Below are positions 56,501-64,000 of a stretch of DNA of 64,000 bases, piece after piece. The position numbers and the translations under genes are program-made. The stretch spans positions 8,982,416 to 9,046,415 of the forward strand of contig CM035352.1 of assembly GCA_020137815.1 (NCBI GenBank). Reading direction: 5' to 3'. Source of the DNA: Hormiphora californensis (Eukaryota; Ctenophora; Tentaculata; Cydippida; Pleurobrachiidae). Within the stretch, counting starts at the first letter, position 1; each line of letters opens with the position of its first letter. Under the pieces are notes generated by a model. The model saw nothing but the letters and a program-made list of their open reading frames with translations, was not told the origin of the DNA and searched no databases.

Positions 56501-59277
56501 CCAGCACCTCTAATTACCTTTGCATTCAAGTGAGCAGTACAAGTATCCAGCACCTCTAATTACCTTTGCATTTAGGTGAGCAGTACAAGTATCCAGCACC
56601 TTTAATTACCTTTGGATTTAGGTGAGCAGTACAAGTATCCAGCACCTCTAATTACCTTTGCATTCAAGTGAGCAGTACAAGTATCCAGTACCTCTAATTA
56701 CCTTTGCATTCAAGTGAGCAGTACAAGTATCCAGCACCTCTAATTACCTTTGCATTCAAGTGAGCAGTACAAGTATCCAGCACCTCTAATTACCTTTGCA
56801 TTTAGGTGAGCAGTACAAGTTTCCAGCACCTCTAATTACCTTTGCATTCAAGTGAGCAGTACAAGTATCCAGCACCTCTAATTACCTTTGCATTTAGGTG
56901 AGCAGTACAAGTTTCCAGCACCTCTAATTACCTTTGCATTCAGGTGAGCAGTACAGGTATCCAGTACTTCTAATTACCTTTGCATTCAAGTGAGCAGTAC
57001 AAGTATCCAGTACCTCTAATTACCTTTGCATTCAGGTGAGCAGTACAAGTATCCAGTACCTCTAATTACCTTTGCATTCAAGTGAGCAGTACAAGTATCC
57101 AGCACCTTTAATTACCTTTGCATTTAGGTGAGCAGTACAAGTATCCAGCACCTCTAATTACCTTTGTATTCAAGTGAGCAGTACAAGTATCCAGCACCTC
57201 TAATTACCTTTGCATTCAAGTGAGCAGTACAAGTATCCAGCACCTTTAATTACCTTTGCATTCAAGTGAGCAGTACAAGTATCCAGCACCTCTAATTACC
57301 TTTGCATTCAAGTGAGCAGTACAAGTATCCAGCACCTCTAATTACCTTTGCATTCAAGTGAGCAGTACAAGTATCCAGTACCTCTAATTACCTTTGCATT
57401 CAAGTGAGCAGTACAAGTATCCAGTACCTCTAATTACCTTTGCATTCAGGTGAGCAGTACAAGTATCCAGTACCTCTAATTACCTTTGCATTCAAGTGAG
57501 CAGTACAAGTATCCAGCACCTCTAATTACCTTTGCATTCAAGTGAGCAGTACAAGTATCCAGCACCTCTAATTACCCTTGCATTCAAGTGAGCAGTACCA
57601 GTATCCAGTACCTCTAATTACCTTTGCATTTAGGTGAGCAGTACAAGTATCCAGCACCTCTAATTACCTTTGCATTCAAGTGAGCAGTACAAGTATCCAG
57701 TACCTCACCCATCTCATCTAGCACTGCCATCTTGCACCCATTCTTATACCCCGGATCCAGTGCCAGCACTCTAACTGACCCGTGTATGGGTGGTGTGAGA
57801 AGGAGATGTCTCAGGTTCTCAACAAATACACCTACAGAACTCCCTACTGCAACCTCCTTTAGCTGTCCCCTGACCCGGCGGGTTAGATAGGACTTCAGAC
57901 TGGTAGTGGCGGCTGTTATAACTCTGTTGTGGATCTCGGGTGCACGTATCATGTTCATTGCACGTTGACAGGAGCGTTTTAGGTTCTCAACACTAGCTGT
58001 AGGAAGGGTAACTGAGACACTGAGAGCCTTTAACTTCTCGCCCCTGTTTATTGCCATAACCTCAAAGGGTTGGAGAACATCAACTGATTTTCTCATCTTG
58101 AAGTAGTGACTGAATTTCTCTCCTGTTGCATCTGCTTCTTTAGATTTCGATTTCTCTACACTCATCATAATTCCTCGTCTATGGGTCTTCAGAATGCTCT
58201 CACAGCAGTCCATTACATCTCGATTTGTTTTGACCAAGTCCACCAACACTGCATCCACTAAGTTCCATTTCCCAGCGAGATCTATAGTTTTAGTAACACC
58301 TCCCTCATCTCGGACCTGAATCTTATCTCCCGGGAGCACGGGACATCCAGCTAGCAGGGCAAATGCAACAGGTTCCAGTCCTTGTGTACGTGCCTTTTGA
58401 AGGGTTGATCCTTGTTTAGCTGGCATGTAGGGAGCAGACACTGGGAGGGGGGGATAAAATGTTAAACTAATATAATAATCGATAACAGATCAAGTTAAAT
58501 TATTAGTTACTCAGTAACTGATGAACTACTAATTTAACTGTTGAAAACTGGGACATACCTCTTACCTATTTCCAATGCAGAGAGGGTGGTACAACTAACA
58601 ATTGAGTGTGCAACTTTGGATGTCAACTTCTTCTCCTTCTCTATTGCAGCTAAACTCTTCGTTATTTCTTTTGCCAGTTTATCTAGCCTTGCCATCTCCT
58701 CCTTTATTTTGTAAAGTTTATCAACCCCCATGTTACCTACATTCTCCCCTCGGTACCTGTGTAATGTTATCGTGTGTGTGTGGATAGTAGTCAACGTGTA
58801 ACTTGACAGTTGTGAAGTGTGAACTTCATCCCTAGAACTCATTATGTAAACTCTAATCAATAACATTTTCTGGTAACAAAGATGGGCTCTCTACTATCTA
58901 GGTGTGTGTACCTTGCTATATGAATGGTATCGTGCTATCAGGAAATACTGGTCCCTGATTGGCTGATAACCAGTCACGTGACCTAAATAAAGAGTTCTGA
59001 TTGGTTCCTGAACATGTACCTCGCTATGAAGGGTATCGTGCTATCTGATCGCATGAGATTTTCAGCATTCCTCACGTAAACCTCATTTTCTCCGATTTTA
59101 TCAGAGATCAGCTTCGAGGTTGTCCATCGGGGTTTAAGCTCTTTCAAACTCATACTAGATTTAACGAAATGATTGAGTAAAAAACGCCTGGTTTGAGGAA
59201 AATTAAAGGACTTTTTTTCAAATGTTCTCCCTTCTTCTACTGATAACTCCGGTTCCTTATGAGATAGAGACATCAAC
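46491..59277 (-). CDS. SRBD1: S1 RNA-binding domain protein 1 (Tex-like), 12 visible exons, 5' end not found
   Basis: Exons in transcript order: 59277-59020, 58756-58566, 58440-57668, 48838-48722, 48545-48410, 48237-48094, 47970-47849, 47714-47603, 47439-47302, 47152-47069, 46804-46491; phases agree throughout (eleven certain exons; a twelfth may end at 59344). Domains: Tex N-terminal helices with STIPFIARY, a YqgF/RNase H-like fold starting [20 protein letters not shown] and [14 protein letters not shown], helix-hairpin-helix motifs ([31 protein letters not shown]), and a C-terminal S1 domain ([27 protein letters not shown]). A basic KRKKR linker lies in the exon at 47302-47439. Bacterial Tex binds RNA and ribosome-associated complexes. 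The 8.8-kb third intron shown here contains two MITEs, a GPCR pseudogene and the 46-bp array. Confidence 0.92.
46805..46990 (-). repeat. Three echoes of the SRBD1 last-exon acceptor
   Basis: On the minus strand the last exon follows CCCCCTGCTAG and starts GTCAGTACCCATCTCTAAG. Upstream in the intron the same acceptor and exon start appear three more times (top strand GGTACTGACCTAGCAGGGGG at about 46838, 46892 and 46953), linked by ATTATAATGGGTCAATAAT. Reading from any upstream acceptor reaches a stop within about 15 codons. Confidence 0.85.
48308..48405. repeat. Short tandem repeat of about 24 bp in an SRBD1 intron
   Basis: Units of GGTTGCATCCTAGTTACCAAGT type (seen as GTTACCAAGTGGTTG then CATCCTA) occur about four times immediately beside the exon donor at 48410. 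The donor itself is not repeated here. Confidence 0.7.
48861..49222. mobile_element. MITE copy, G-run family, right end altered
   Basis: Begins with a G run and CCTGCCGCAAGAATCTCATG, then CCTCATTGGCGATTTTCAGG, matching the element at 52321 base for base over its first 60 bp. Also shares GATAGAAACAATCCTTGTG. The right end reaches a C run without the CTGCCGCAA complement. It lies 22 bp from the acceptor of the SRBD1 exon at 48838. Confidence 0.65.
49223..50351. other. SRBD1 intron sequence without a supported feature
   Basis: Intronic and gene-free. It contains a short GA-rich tract at about 49573 and the inverted-repeat-like words CGGCCTTCG / GGCCGCTTCGCGGCC near 49983. No open frame shows a domain. 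Confidence 0.4.
50352..50512. repeat. (GA)n microsatellite
   Basis: About 160 bp of GA repeats interrupted by GTGA and GGGG, in the SRBD1 intron. Long frames on both strands here are products of the repeat. Confidence 0.9.
50860..51926 (+). pseudogene. Rhodopsin-family GPCR pseudogene nested in the SRBD1 intron
   Basis: The reading begins [20 protein letters not shown] (two possible N-glycosylation-like sites) and gives TM1 [22 protein letters not shown]2 [19 protein letters not shown] and the TM3 start. Near 51205 it shifts frame to continue [17 protein letters not shown] (position of the DRY motif) and TM4. A TAA at 51416-51418 interrupts, then TM5 [17 protein letters not shown] and TM6 [20 protein letters not shown] follow. 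Near 51670 a second shift leads to TM7 with [16 protein letters not shown] in place of NPxxY and a Ser/Thr-rich tail. Two shifts and one stop indicate a pseudogene. No introns are apparent, and it is antisense to SRBD1. Confidence 0.75.
52321..52828. mobile_element. 508-bp MITE with G-run/CTGCCGCAA termini
   Basis: Left end: G run then CTGCCGCAAGAATCTCATG and CCTCATTGGCGATTTTCAGG. Right end: TCTCATTGGCCAAAAGCAGG, then GTAGCTGAGATTTTTGCGG and CAGCCC with a C run. The ends are inverted copies of roughly 55 bp. No coding capacity. The target duplication is ambiguous because the flanks are T-rich. Confidence 0.75.
52966..57706 (-). repeat. 46-bp tandem array, about 103 units, each an SRBD1 exon end plus splice donor
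   Basis: On the minus strand each unit is GTACTGGATACTTGTACTGC, then TCACTTGAATGCAAAG (the last 36 bases of the exon that ends at 57668), followed by GTAATTAGAG, the first ten intron bases. The exon copy is simply the terminal unit of the array. Each unit thus carries the donor AAAG/GTAATT. Period is 46 bp throughout. Common variants affect CTTGAA/CCTAAA/CCTGAA, GTA/GTG, GAT/GAC and ACT/ACC/ACG. A higher-order duplication of 36 units (1656 bp) is visible: distinctive units at 55161 and 55291 recur at 56817 and 56947. No unit beyond the first can be translated in frame for long. Confidence 0.95.
58909..58946 (-). repeat. Decayed echo of the SRBD1 exon ending at 59020
   Basis: The minus strand carries GATAGCACGATACCATTCAT then ATAGCAAGGTAC, against the exon end GATAGCACGATACCCTTCAT then AGCGAG and GTAC. 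One synonymous change and a 2-bp insertion separate them; the donor GT is kept. Confidence 0.65.
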
Positions 59278-59343
59278 CTGGGGGCATTGGGAAGGTCTTA
59301 CAATTATCTTTCTAATGCACCTAGGATGGAGTCTGTATCTTAC

Positions 59344-59367
59344 CTGGGACCAGAGATATCATAGAAA
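59344..59367 (-). other. Possible further upstream SRBD1 exon end
   Basis: A good donor CCCAG/GTAAGA lies 67 bp upstream of the first certain exon, with an intron ending CCCCCAG. In the required phase the preceding bases read F-Y-D-I-S-G-P, joining in frame to L-M-S-L-S. Upstream the sequence enters the palindromic MITE at 59368, so the exon start cannot be placed. If real, the gene's 5' part has been hit by the insertion. Confidence 0.25.
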
Positions 59368-59519
59368 ATGAGGCCCCTCGGAAATGTTCAAGTCATGCAC
59401 AATCAAGTCACGCCCACCAATCACAGCTCAGAACGCGCGGAGTGCTTCGCGCGTTCTGCGCTGTGATTGGTGGGCGTGACTTGATTGTGCATGACTTGAA
59501 CATTTCCGAGGGGCCTCAT
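59368..59519. mobile_element. 152-bp near-perfect palindromic MITE
   Basis: Arms of about 60 bp run from ATGAGGCCCCTCGGAAATG to CATTTCCGAGGGGCCTCAT, with CACGCCCACCAATCACAGC next to the loop. The loop of about 32 bp contains GAACGCGCG and CGCGCGTTC, a second small hairpin. The element lies just upstream of the SRBD1 coding exons. Confidence 0.75.
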
Positions 59520-59830
59520 ATAAATAAAATTTGCGAAAACCAGGGGTCAGAAAAAAAAGTGATTTTATTTTTTCGCAAGTCGCGTTGGTCGGGTTGGGTG
59601 GCGCGCGAAGGGCCTGCAGCGCTTACCAATTCGCGCGCGTCAATTCAAAAAAATTTATTTGGCCTGGTACGGCCAGTAAATAAAAGTGCGTTTCAAACGA
59701 CTTTTAAAAAAAAAAAAGTTTCAAACGACTTGACCTGAGATTCCTGGAAATTCAGGATTTCCCCTTTGTAAATACACGCGCGATGCGCCGAATTCCAAGA
59801 ATTACGGGTCAAGTCGCTTGAAACGGACTT
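59520..59830. other. Gene-free stretch between two hairpin MITEs
   Basis: GC-rich islands (GGTGGCGCGCGAAGGGCC) alternate with A-runs. The phrases TCAAACGACTT / AAGTCGCTTGAAACG recur in partial inversion. No coding frame or RNA gene is supported. Confidence 0.35.
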
Positions 59831-60052
59831 TAGTGGAAGCTCTTACGGTAATTCCCACGCCCCGTGGGAAAGTTTTTGACCGTGGGAAAGTTTTCAAAGC
59901 GTGGGAAAAGAGAGATACATACAATAACTAAGAAAAAACAATTTATTTTTTATAGTTATTGTATGTATCTCTCTTTTCCCACGCTTTGAAAACTTTCCCA
60001 CGGTCGAAAACTTTCCCACGGGGCGTGGGAATTACCGTAAGAGCTTCCACTA
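59831..60052. mobile_element. 218-bp TA-target hairpin MITE
   Basis: The element 59833-60050 begins GTGGAAGCTCTTACGGTAAT and ends with its complement ATTACCGTAAGAGCTTCCAC. Arms of about 97 bp match almost perfectly, around a short A/T-rich loop. TA flanks both ends (59831-59832, 60051-60052). Inside the arms GTGGGAAAGTTTT is repeated. TA duplication suggests mobilisation by a Tc1/mariner-type transposase. Confidence 0.85.
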
Positions 60053-60175
60053 CAGCGTTAAAATCTTTTTTCTTTTTTTTTTTGGAAAAGAGGTTTAAAA
60101 TTATACGGATAACAATCAAATTATATATAAACACACTGTGGTAATAAATTAAACATACAATAAATTAATATCTAT

Positions 60176-61050
60176 ACTACTGGAATAGTATGGTGTAATC
60201 GTCTTCCCTCGGTAACCCCGGAGGCTGACAATGAGAGTTTTGAGGAGACAGAAACTGGGGTGTAGGAACGATTTTTCAAGTGAGGGGGCGAAGTCACGTG
60301 ACCAATTACAGCGCTGGCCAGCGCCCAAGAAAATTTTTTGTGAGCAAGATTTAGCCACCTATTCAATTGCATTCGGGCGGAGCGACAGCGGAGCCCGAGA
60401 AAATTTTTAGGGGTTTGAGCCAAAAAGTCATGATTTCGTCATTTGGGAGTATGTGTTGACTGTTGGCGACAAAGTGAGGGGGCGAACCTGGCCAAAAGTG
60501 GGGGGGGCGGCCGCCCCCCTCGCCCCCCCCCCCCTATTCCTACACCCCTGGACAGAAAGATAGTCTCTGTCGGATGTAGCGTACCGCATCAGGGATAGAT
60601 TGTTTAGTTTTCCCGGAAAGGAGAACTGCCAGTCTGCGGTAGAACCTTTCTGCTTCACGTCCCATGGTTCCGGTGGTGGAGAAAACAATGGGTGTGAAAG
60701 AGGCTTTCTCTACTTCCAGGATTCGTTCGTTATACACCCTCTTTTTCTCTTTCTCGTGAGAAGCCAAGGCCGATTTCAATGACTTTTTGATGTTGGAGTC
60801 AGCACGTGAGTTAAACACTCTGATGTCAAGAAAGGTTTTGTCCATGTCAACCCATACCTTCCTAGCAGACACGTCAAGCCTGGCTTGATCATCAGTGTTG
60901 GCACTCTTGTATTTGAAATGCTCTCCAGTGATGGGAAGGAGATGTGGTTCAATAGTAACGTCTGTACATCCAGCCTCGGACAGAAGATTCGCAGTGAGGT
61001 CCCGTATTTGATTGTGGCGGAGATGAACGTAGCCACCAAGGGTGTTTCGT
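60176..61050 (-). pseudogene. Truncated relic of the PHD/RT retrotransposon (endonuclease end only)
   Basis: The minus strand reads a segment homologous to the C-terminus of the 32106-35189 protein: YVHLRHNQIRDLTANLLSEA, frame changes, then ARLDVSARKVW, DKTFLDIRVFNSRAD, FSTTGTMGREAERFYRRLA and YIRQRLSFC, continuing after an insertion with LLKTLIVSLRGYRGK. RT and PHD parts are missing: the copy starts abruptly at about 61050, as expected for 5' truncation. Two bases of net frame change and a 296-bp insertion show it is dead. It is a distinct family member rather than a recent duplicate, since residues differ throughout. Confidence 0.8.
60247..60558. mobile_element. 296-bp hAT-like MITE inserted in the retrotransposon relic
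   Basis: The element 60255-60550 starts CTGGGGTGTAGGAA and ends TTCCTACACCCCTG. GACAGAAA is duplicated on both sides (60247-60254 and 60551-60558). An 8-bp duplication with CAGGGGTG-type ends is typical of hAT elements. Excising it together with one GACAGAAA joins the two halves of the relic's last motif. The right side has long C and G runs. Confidence 0.88.
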
Positions 61051-61650
61051 GAGTGCTGACAAACGGTTTTTTAGGGTTAGGGCTAAAGTGGGGTTAGGGT
61101 TAGGGCTGGTGTTTGGGTTGGGGTTAGGCCTTGACATTGCCTACCACATAAACTTTGAATTAGCCAAAACGGTTGAGTGGTTCGGCGGTTAGAGCCGTTT
61201 TAGTGAATCAACTTTTTTGGTAGCGCGCACCTGTAAACAGGCCACCAAACACCCAGATCGTAACGGCGCCCGCCTGGTACTGGACAGAAATTTTACTTTT
61301 TAGTTTTTTCTTTTTTTTGAAAATAGTGCCACAACACGGATTGGCGCCACTTTTCAACAGCTGAGGAGAAACCGCCGAAGAGAGAAAGGGGTAATTAATC
61401 CTGACTAGTCTCACAGACATTTTGAGGAGAAATCTGGGTGTTTTAAGTGTCAGCACTCGCGGTTTTTAGGGTGAGGACTAAAATTCTAAAGTAGGGTCAA
61501 TGTTGAGGAGTGAGGTTCGGGTTGGGTCTTGAGGTTTCCTATCAGATTGACTTTGAATTAGCCAAAAGGTTGAGTGGTTTGATCGTTAGAGTGTAAACAG
61601 GCCGTTAAAGACCCTGGACCCATATCGTAACGGCGCCCCATTTTGAGCTT
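61048..61650. repeat. Two diverged copies of a 230-bp repeat with TTAGGG-like words
   Basis: The first copy (about 61048-61275) holds GTTAGGGCTAAAGTGGGGTT, then AGGGTTAGGGCTGG; the second (about 61449-61645) shares TTTGAATTAGCCAAAA, GGTTGAGTGGTT, GTAAACAGGCC and ATCGTAACGGCGCC. The TTAGGG-like part is short and imperfect, so not a telomere. The GTTGAGTGGTT...GTTAGAG portion is faintly like a tRNA-derived SINE head, but B-box features are not convincing. Confidence 0.45.
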
Positions 61651-61858
61651 ATGGTCTGCGATTAACCCTTCATTTAACCCCTTTCTCTTTTCGGCAGCTT
61701 CTCCCCTGTTATTGAAAAAAGATGTTGATATGTCCTCTCGGCTCTCTAGCCCCTGCTTGACACCCCTCCGCCTTGTTTTCTAGTTTGATTCTATTGTTCA
61801 ACGAATTGGTACGATTAACTAATGAGACTGACCCCTATCCATCCTGTTCCCATTAGCC

Positions 61859-63037
61859 ATGGCTGCACCAGTTAAACAGATGTTAAACTCTGCCAGAGAA
61901 GCCTTGGAAAGTGAGGATGGCCGGGTATTCGCTGATCTCATGTCACTCAACCACCCCTACTGCAAACAGCAATGGTCAGTCAGCCACATCAGTCTAGATG
62001 CCCCATTTGACCAGCTTGTATTTGAACACTTCAGAACCTCTGACGCAATCCTAGCGGGGGATTATCTCACAGCCTTTGCCTCTCAGAGCAATGTGGTTCA
62101 GATATTCGCTAAGATGTTTAAAATCCAGAAGGAGGATAATTGGGGCTTGCCACTGATGAACGCCATTATCAAAGACCTGTATCTAGTTGCTAGGAAGGCT
62201 GATATAGCTGCGGTTGCTAATGGGGAAGCCCCTGGGAGTAAGATAGATGCTTGTGCTGATATCCTTATGACAGTGTTTCGAGTGTGTGCCAGTGACAGTA
62301 GAACGAGTATCGAGTACTCCAAACGATGGGGTCTAATGACCATCATCAATCTTCTTTTCAAATGCTACTTTAAAACTAACAAGCTGCACCTCTGCAAACC
62401 GCTGATTAAAGCAATTGATAACAACAATAAGGACATCAAGGATGAGTACACTATTGCTGATCGAGTCACCTACAATTACTTTGTGGGTATGAAGTTTATG
62501 TTTGATAATGAATTCAAAGCGGCAGATAAGTGTCTCACATTCGCCTTTGAGAACTGTTTGAAGAGTAGTATGGGTAATAAGAGGAAGATCCTGACATATC
62601 TCATCCCGGTGAAGATTTCTCTTGGACATATGCCAAGTGGTGGAGTGCTGAAAAAGTACAATTTGTGTGAGTTTGAGAATGTAGTGACGGCGGTTAGGAA
62701 TGGAAATATAAAGCTGCTGAATGAAACGATAGAGGAACATGCTGCGTTCTTCATTCGGGCAGGGATCTACCTGATACTGGAGAAATTGAAGGTGATCACT
62801 CTGAGAAATCTCTTCAAGAAGATATATATTATCACAGGATCATTCCAAATGGACGTTGTAAACTTCAAACTTGCACTAAACTGGCAGGGTCTTGAGGATG
62901 TGGACTTTGAGGAGACGGAGTGTATTCTGGCTAACATGATCAATGATGGGTTTATAAAGGGGTATCTTTCGGAGGCACACAAGAAAATGGTTGTCAGTAA
63001 GGTCACCGCTTTCCCTGCGCTAAAAGACTTTTTGTGA
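61859..63037 (+). CDS. PCID2: PCI domain-containing protein 2 (TREX-2 / Thp1 subunit)
   Basis: A single uninterrupted frame of 392 residues, close to the human length of about 399. Diagnostic parts: QWSVSHISLDAPFDQLVFEH near residue 40, RVTYNYFVGMKFMFDNEFKA, LIPVKISLGHMPS, and the PCI-domain end ECILANMINDGFIKGYLSEA and MVVSKVTAFPAL. The protein pairs with a DSS1-type partner and the GANP/Sac3 scaffold in nuclear mRNA export. The start codon sits in ATTAGCCATGGCTGC, a good initiation context, and upstream stops confirm it. It is transcribed away from SRBD1, and both genes share the roughly 2.5-kb MITE-rich interval between them. Confidence 0.95.
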   Translation: MAAPVKQMLNSAREALESEDGRVFADLMSLNHPYCKQQWSVSHISLDAPFDQLVFEHFRTSDAILAGDYLTAFASQSNVVQIFAKMFKIQKEDNWGLPLMNAIIKDLYLVARKADIAAVANGEAPGSKIDACADILMTVFRVCASDSRTSIEYSKRWGLMTIINLLFKCYFKTNKLHLCKPLIKAIDNNNKDIKDEYTIADRVTYNYFVGMKFMFDNEFKAADKCLTFAFENCLKSSMGNKRKILTYLIPVKISLGHMPSGGVLKKYNLCEFENVVTAVRNGNIKLLNETIEEHAAFFIRAGIYLILEKLKVITLRNLFKKIYIITGSFQMDVVNFKLALNWQGLEDVDFEETECILANMINDGFIKGYLSEAHKKMVVSKVTAFPALKDFL

Positions 63038-63261
63038 GAGAAAATATTTTTATTCTTGATATCGTTACTTTGCATTTTATTCATTGTTAGAATATGGGAG
63101 TAGTATCATTCTTACCCCCATTTGACTGTCTCTCCCAACACCCCTTCCTCCCTAGTATAGTACCCAGACTCCACTCCTCCCTTTTTTACGTTTCCATTCC
63201 CTCTATTATAGCCTCCTCTCCGATCCCCCTTTATTACACCCCCTCTATTATAGCTCCGTTG
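63038..63261 (+). other. Short intergenic interval between PCID2 and the coiled-coil gene
   Basis: Only 224 bp separate the PCID2 stop from the next start codon. The first part can serve as the 3' end of PCID2; the second is C/T-rich (CCCCTTCCTCC, CCTCCTCTCC). No TATA-like element is obvious. Confidence 0.4.
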
Positions 63262-64000
63262 ATGGCACGAGAGCTGCAGTATCTGCGGCTGCAAGATGAC
63301 CTAGAACAGGCAGCAAAGGAAATAACTCATCTTCAAAACATCAACGACTCCCTGTACAGCACCCAGAGTACTTCCAATGGGGAGCTCAGTAAGTTGAATA
63401 TAGAGGTGACTGCACTGAGATTAGAACGAGACGAATTGAGGAACATAATCCAAGTGGCTGATTCAGGGATAGCGGATATCAGTGATCACTGGAAACAGAA
63501 GTTCTTCTCCTGGAGAGAGACAGAGACCGCACTGAGAAAGGAAATCAATGAGAACAGGAAGCAGATTGAAGAACTTGTCGCAGAGAGAAAAGCAGATCAG
63601 GAGGAATGGGAGAGAAAATCAGAAAAGTTACTGCAAGACAACGCAGCATTAGTTGACAAAAACAAGGAGCTAACAGTGATATTGAGTAACAAAGAAACAG
63701 AGATGGACCATGTTAGTTGTAAACTAGTTGAGGAATCCAAGAAGGGTGTCCAGCTGATGTTTGTTGCACGTGAAAATGAGATCCTCCAGGAAAAGCTAAG
63801 GGTTTTAGAGAACAAAGTGAGCTCGTTCTACGAACAATCCTCGAAACAACATTACCCACAGTCAGACCGGGAGGTGGAGGAGAGATATCGGGCTGAAAAT
63901 AGCCGACTGAAAACAGAGCTCTCACAACGTACTAGTGATCTCCGGCGAATCCAGGAAGAGCTAGGTCGGACAAACTGCCTGAATGAAACACAGGCATCCA
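63262..64000 (+). CDS. Coiled-coil protein, N-terminal part, runs off the window
   Basis: The frame starts ATGGCACGAGAGCTGCAG and stays open for 246 codons to the window end. The sequence is almost entirely Glu, Lys, Leu, Gln and Asn in heptad-like spacing (ELQYLRLQDDLEQAAKEITH, LRLERDELRNIIQVADSG, LREKLRVLENKV-type blocks), indicating a long dimeric coiled coil with one break around DHWKQKFFSWRET. No other domain is visible. It may be a cytoskeletal, centrosomal or ciliary protein, but the family cannot be named from this part. The start was chosen because the upstream sequence contains stops and the coiled coil begins immediately. Confidence 0.75.
   Translation, partial: MARELQYLRLQDDLEQAAKEITHLQNINDSLYSTQSTSNGELSKLNIEVTALRLERDELRNIIQVADSGIADISDHWKQKFFSWRETETALRKEINENRKQIEELVAERKADQEEWERKSEKLLQDNAALVDKNKELTVILSNKETEMDHVSCKLVEESKKGVQLMFVARENEILQEKLRVLENKVSSFYEQSSKQHYPQSDREVEERYRAENSRLKTELSQRTSDLRRIQEELGRTNCLNETQAS

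Noticed and set aside
57614-57667. Continuation of the SRBD1 exon beyond LNAK
   Set aside because: The reading passes a GTAATT donor into the repeat and stops; the next exon joins in phase at the donor and matches the family.
52966-57706. CRISPR-like array
   Set aside because: The unit is a continuous 46-bp tandem repeat with no variable spacers, in a eukaryotic intron, and it matches the neighbouring exon.
61064-61130. Telomeric repeat
   Set aside because: Only a few imperfect TTAGGG-like words in a duplicated 230-bp repeat, flanked by genes.
61150-61260. tRNA-derived SINE
   Set aside because: Some A-box-like bases but no convincing B-box or tail; left as an unclassified repeat.

Overview
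This looks like a nuclear genomic window from a non-vertebrate metazoan. The evidence is intron-containing genes with GT/AG introns, clear orthologues of widely conserved animal genes, an animal-type kringle protein, a decayed rhodopsin-family GPCR, and non-LTR, Harbinger, hAT-like, TA-target and TTAA-target transposable elements. An early-branching marine invertebrate such as a sponge would fit, but that is inference; nothing in the sequence names the species.

Layout. Positions 1-30,000 are mostly repeat territory. They hold a CR1/L2-like retrotransposon fragment split by a TTAA-target element, an 84-bp minisatellite, a 3.2-kb foldback element, a 1.6-kb TA-target element inserted into a tandem duplication, degenerate CXC-domain fragments, a cluster of repeated gene-like modules (17.7-23.1 kb) containing a 1.57-kb hairpin element, a Harbinger transposase remnant and a 49-copy 25-bp array. 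Positions 29,100-37,600 carry two minus-strand genes: a small unrecognised membrane protein and SLC35F6, whose fifth intron holds a PHD/RT/endonuclease retrotransposon. A foldback element (38.75-40.14 kb) precedes a plus-strand secreted kringle gene. From 41.5 to 59.3 kb lies a compact head-to-tail minus-strand series: a COMMD6-like gene, KDM8 (JMJD5), SDHAF2 and SRBD1 (Tex-like). Upstream of SRBD1 sit several hairpin MITEs and a relic of the PHD/RT element, followed by plus-strand PCID2 and the start of a coiled-coil gene running off the window.

Most unusual feature. Many tandem repeats here copy an exon edge together with its splice site. The extreme case is an array of about 103 units of 46 bp in SRBD1, each carrying the last 36 bases of one exon plus its 5' splice site. 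Smaller echoes of exon ends with donors, of acceptors with exon starts, or of the start-codon region occur at several SLC35F6 exons, at the kringle gene's second exon and at SRBD1's last exon. Variation among the echoes is mainly synonymous in the host exon's reading frame, which suggests copying from, or conversion with, exons under selection. I know of no named system that matches this.

Functionally, the conserved genes act in separate housekeeping processes: complex II assembly, 2-oxoglutarate oxygenase chemistry, COMMD/retriever biology, RNA binding, mRNA export and transport. Their clustering reflects compact spacing rather than an evident pathway.
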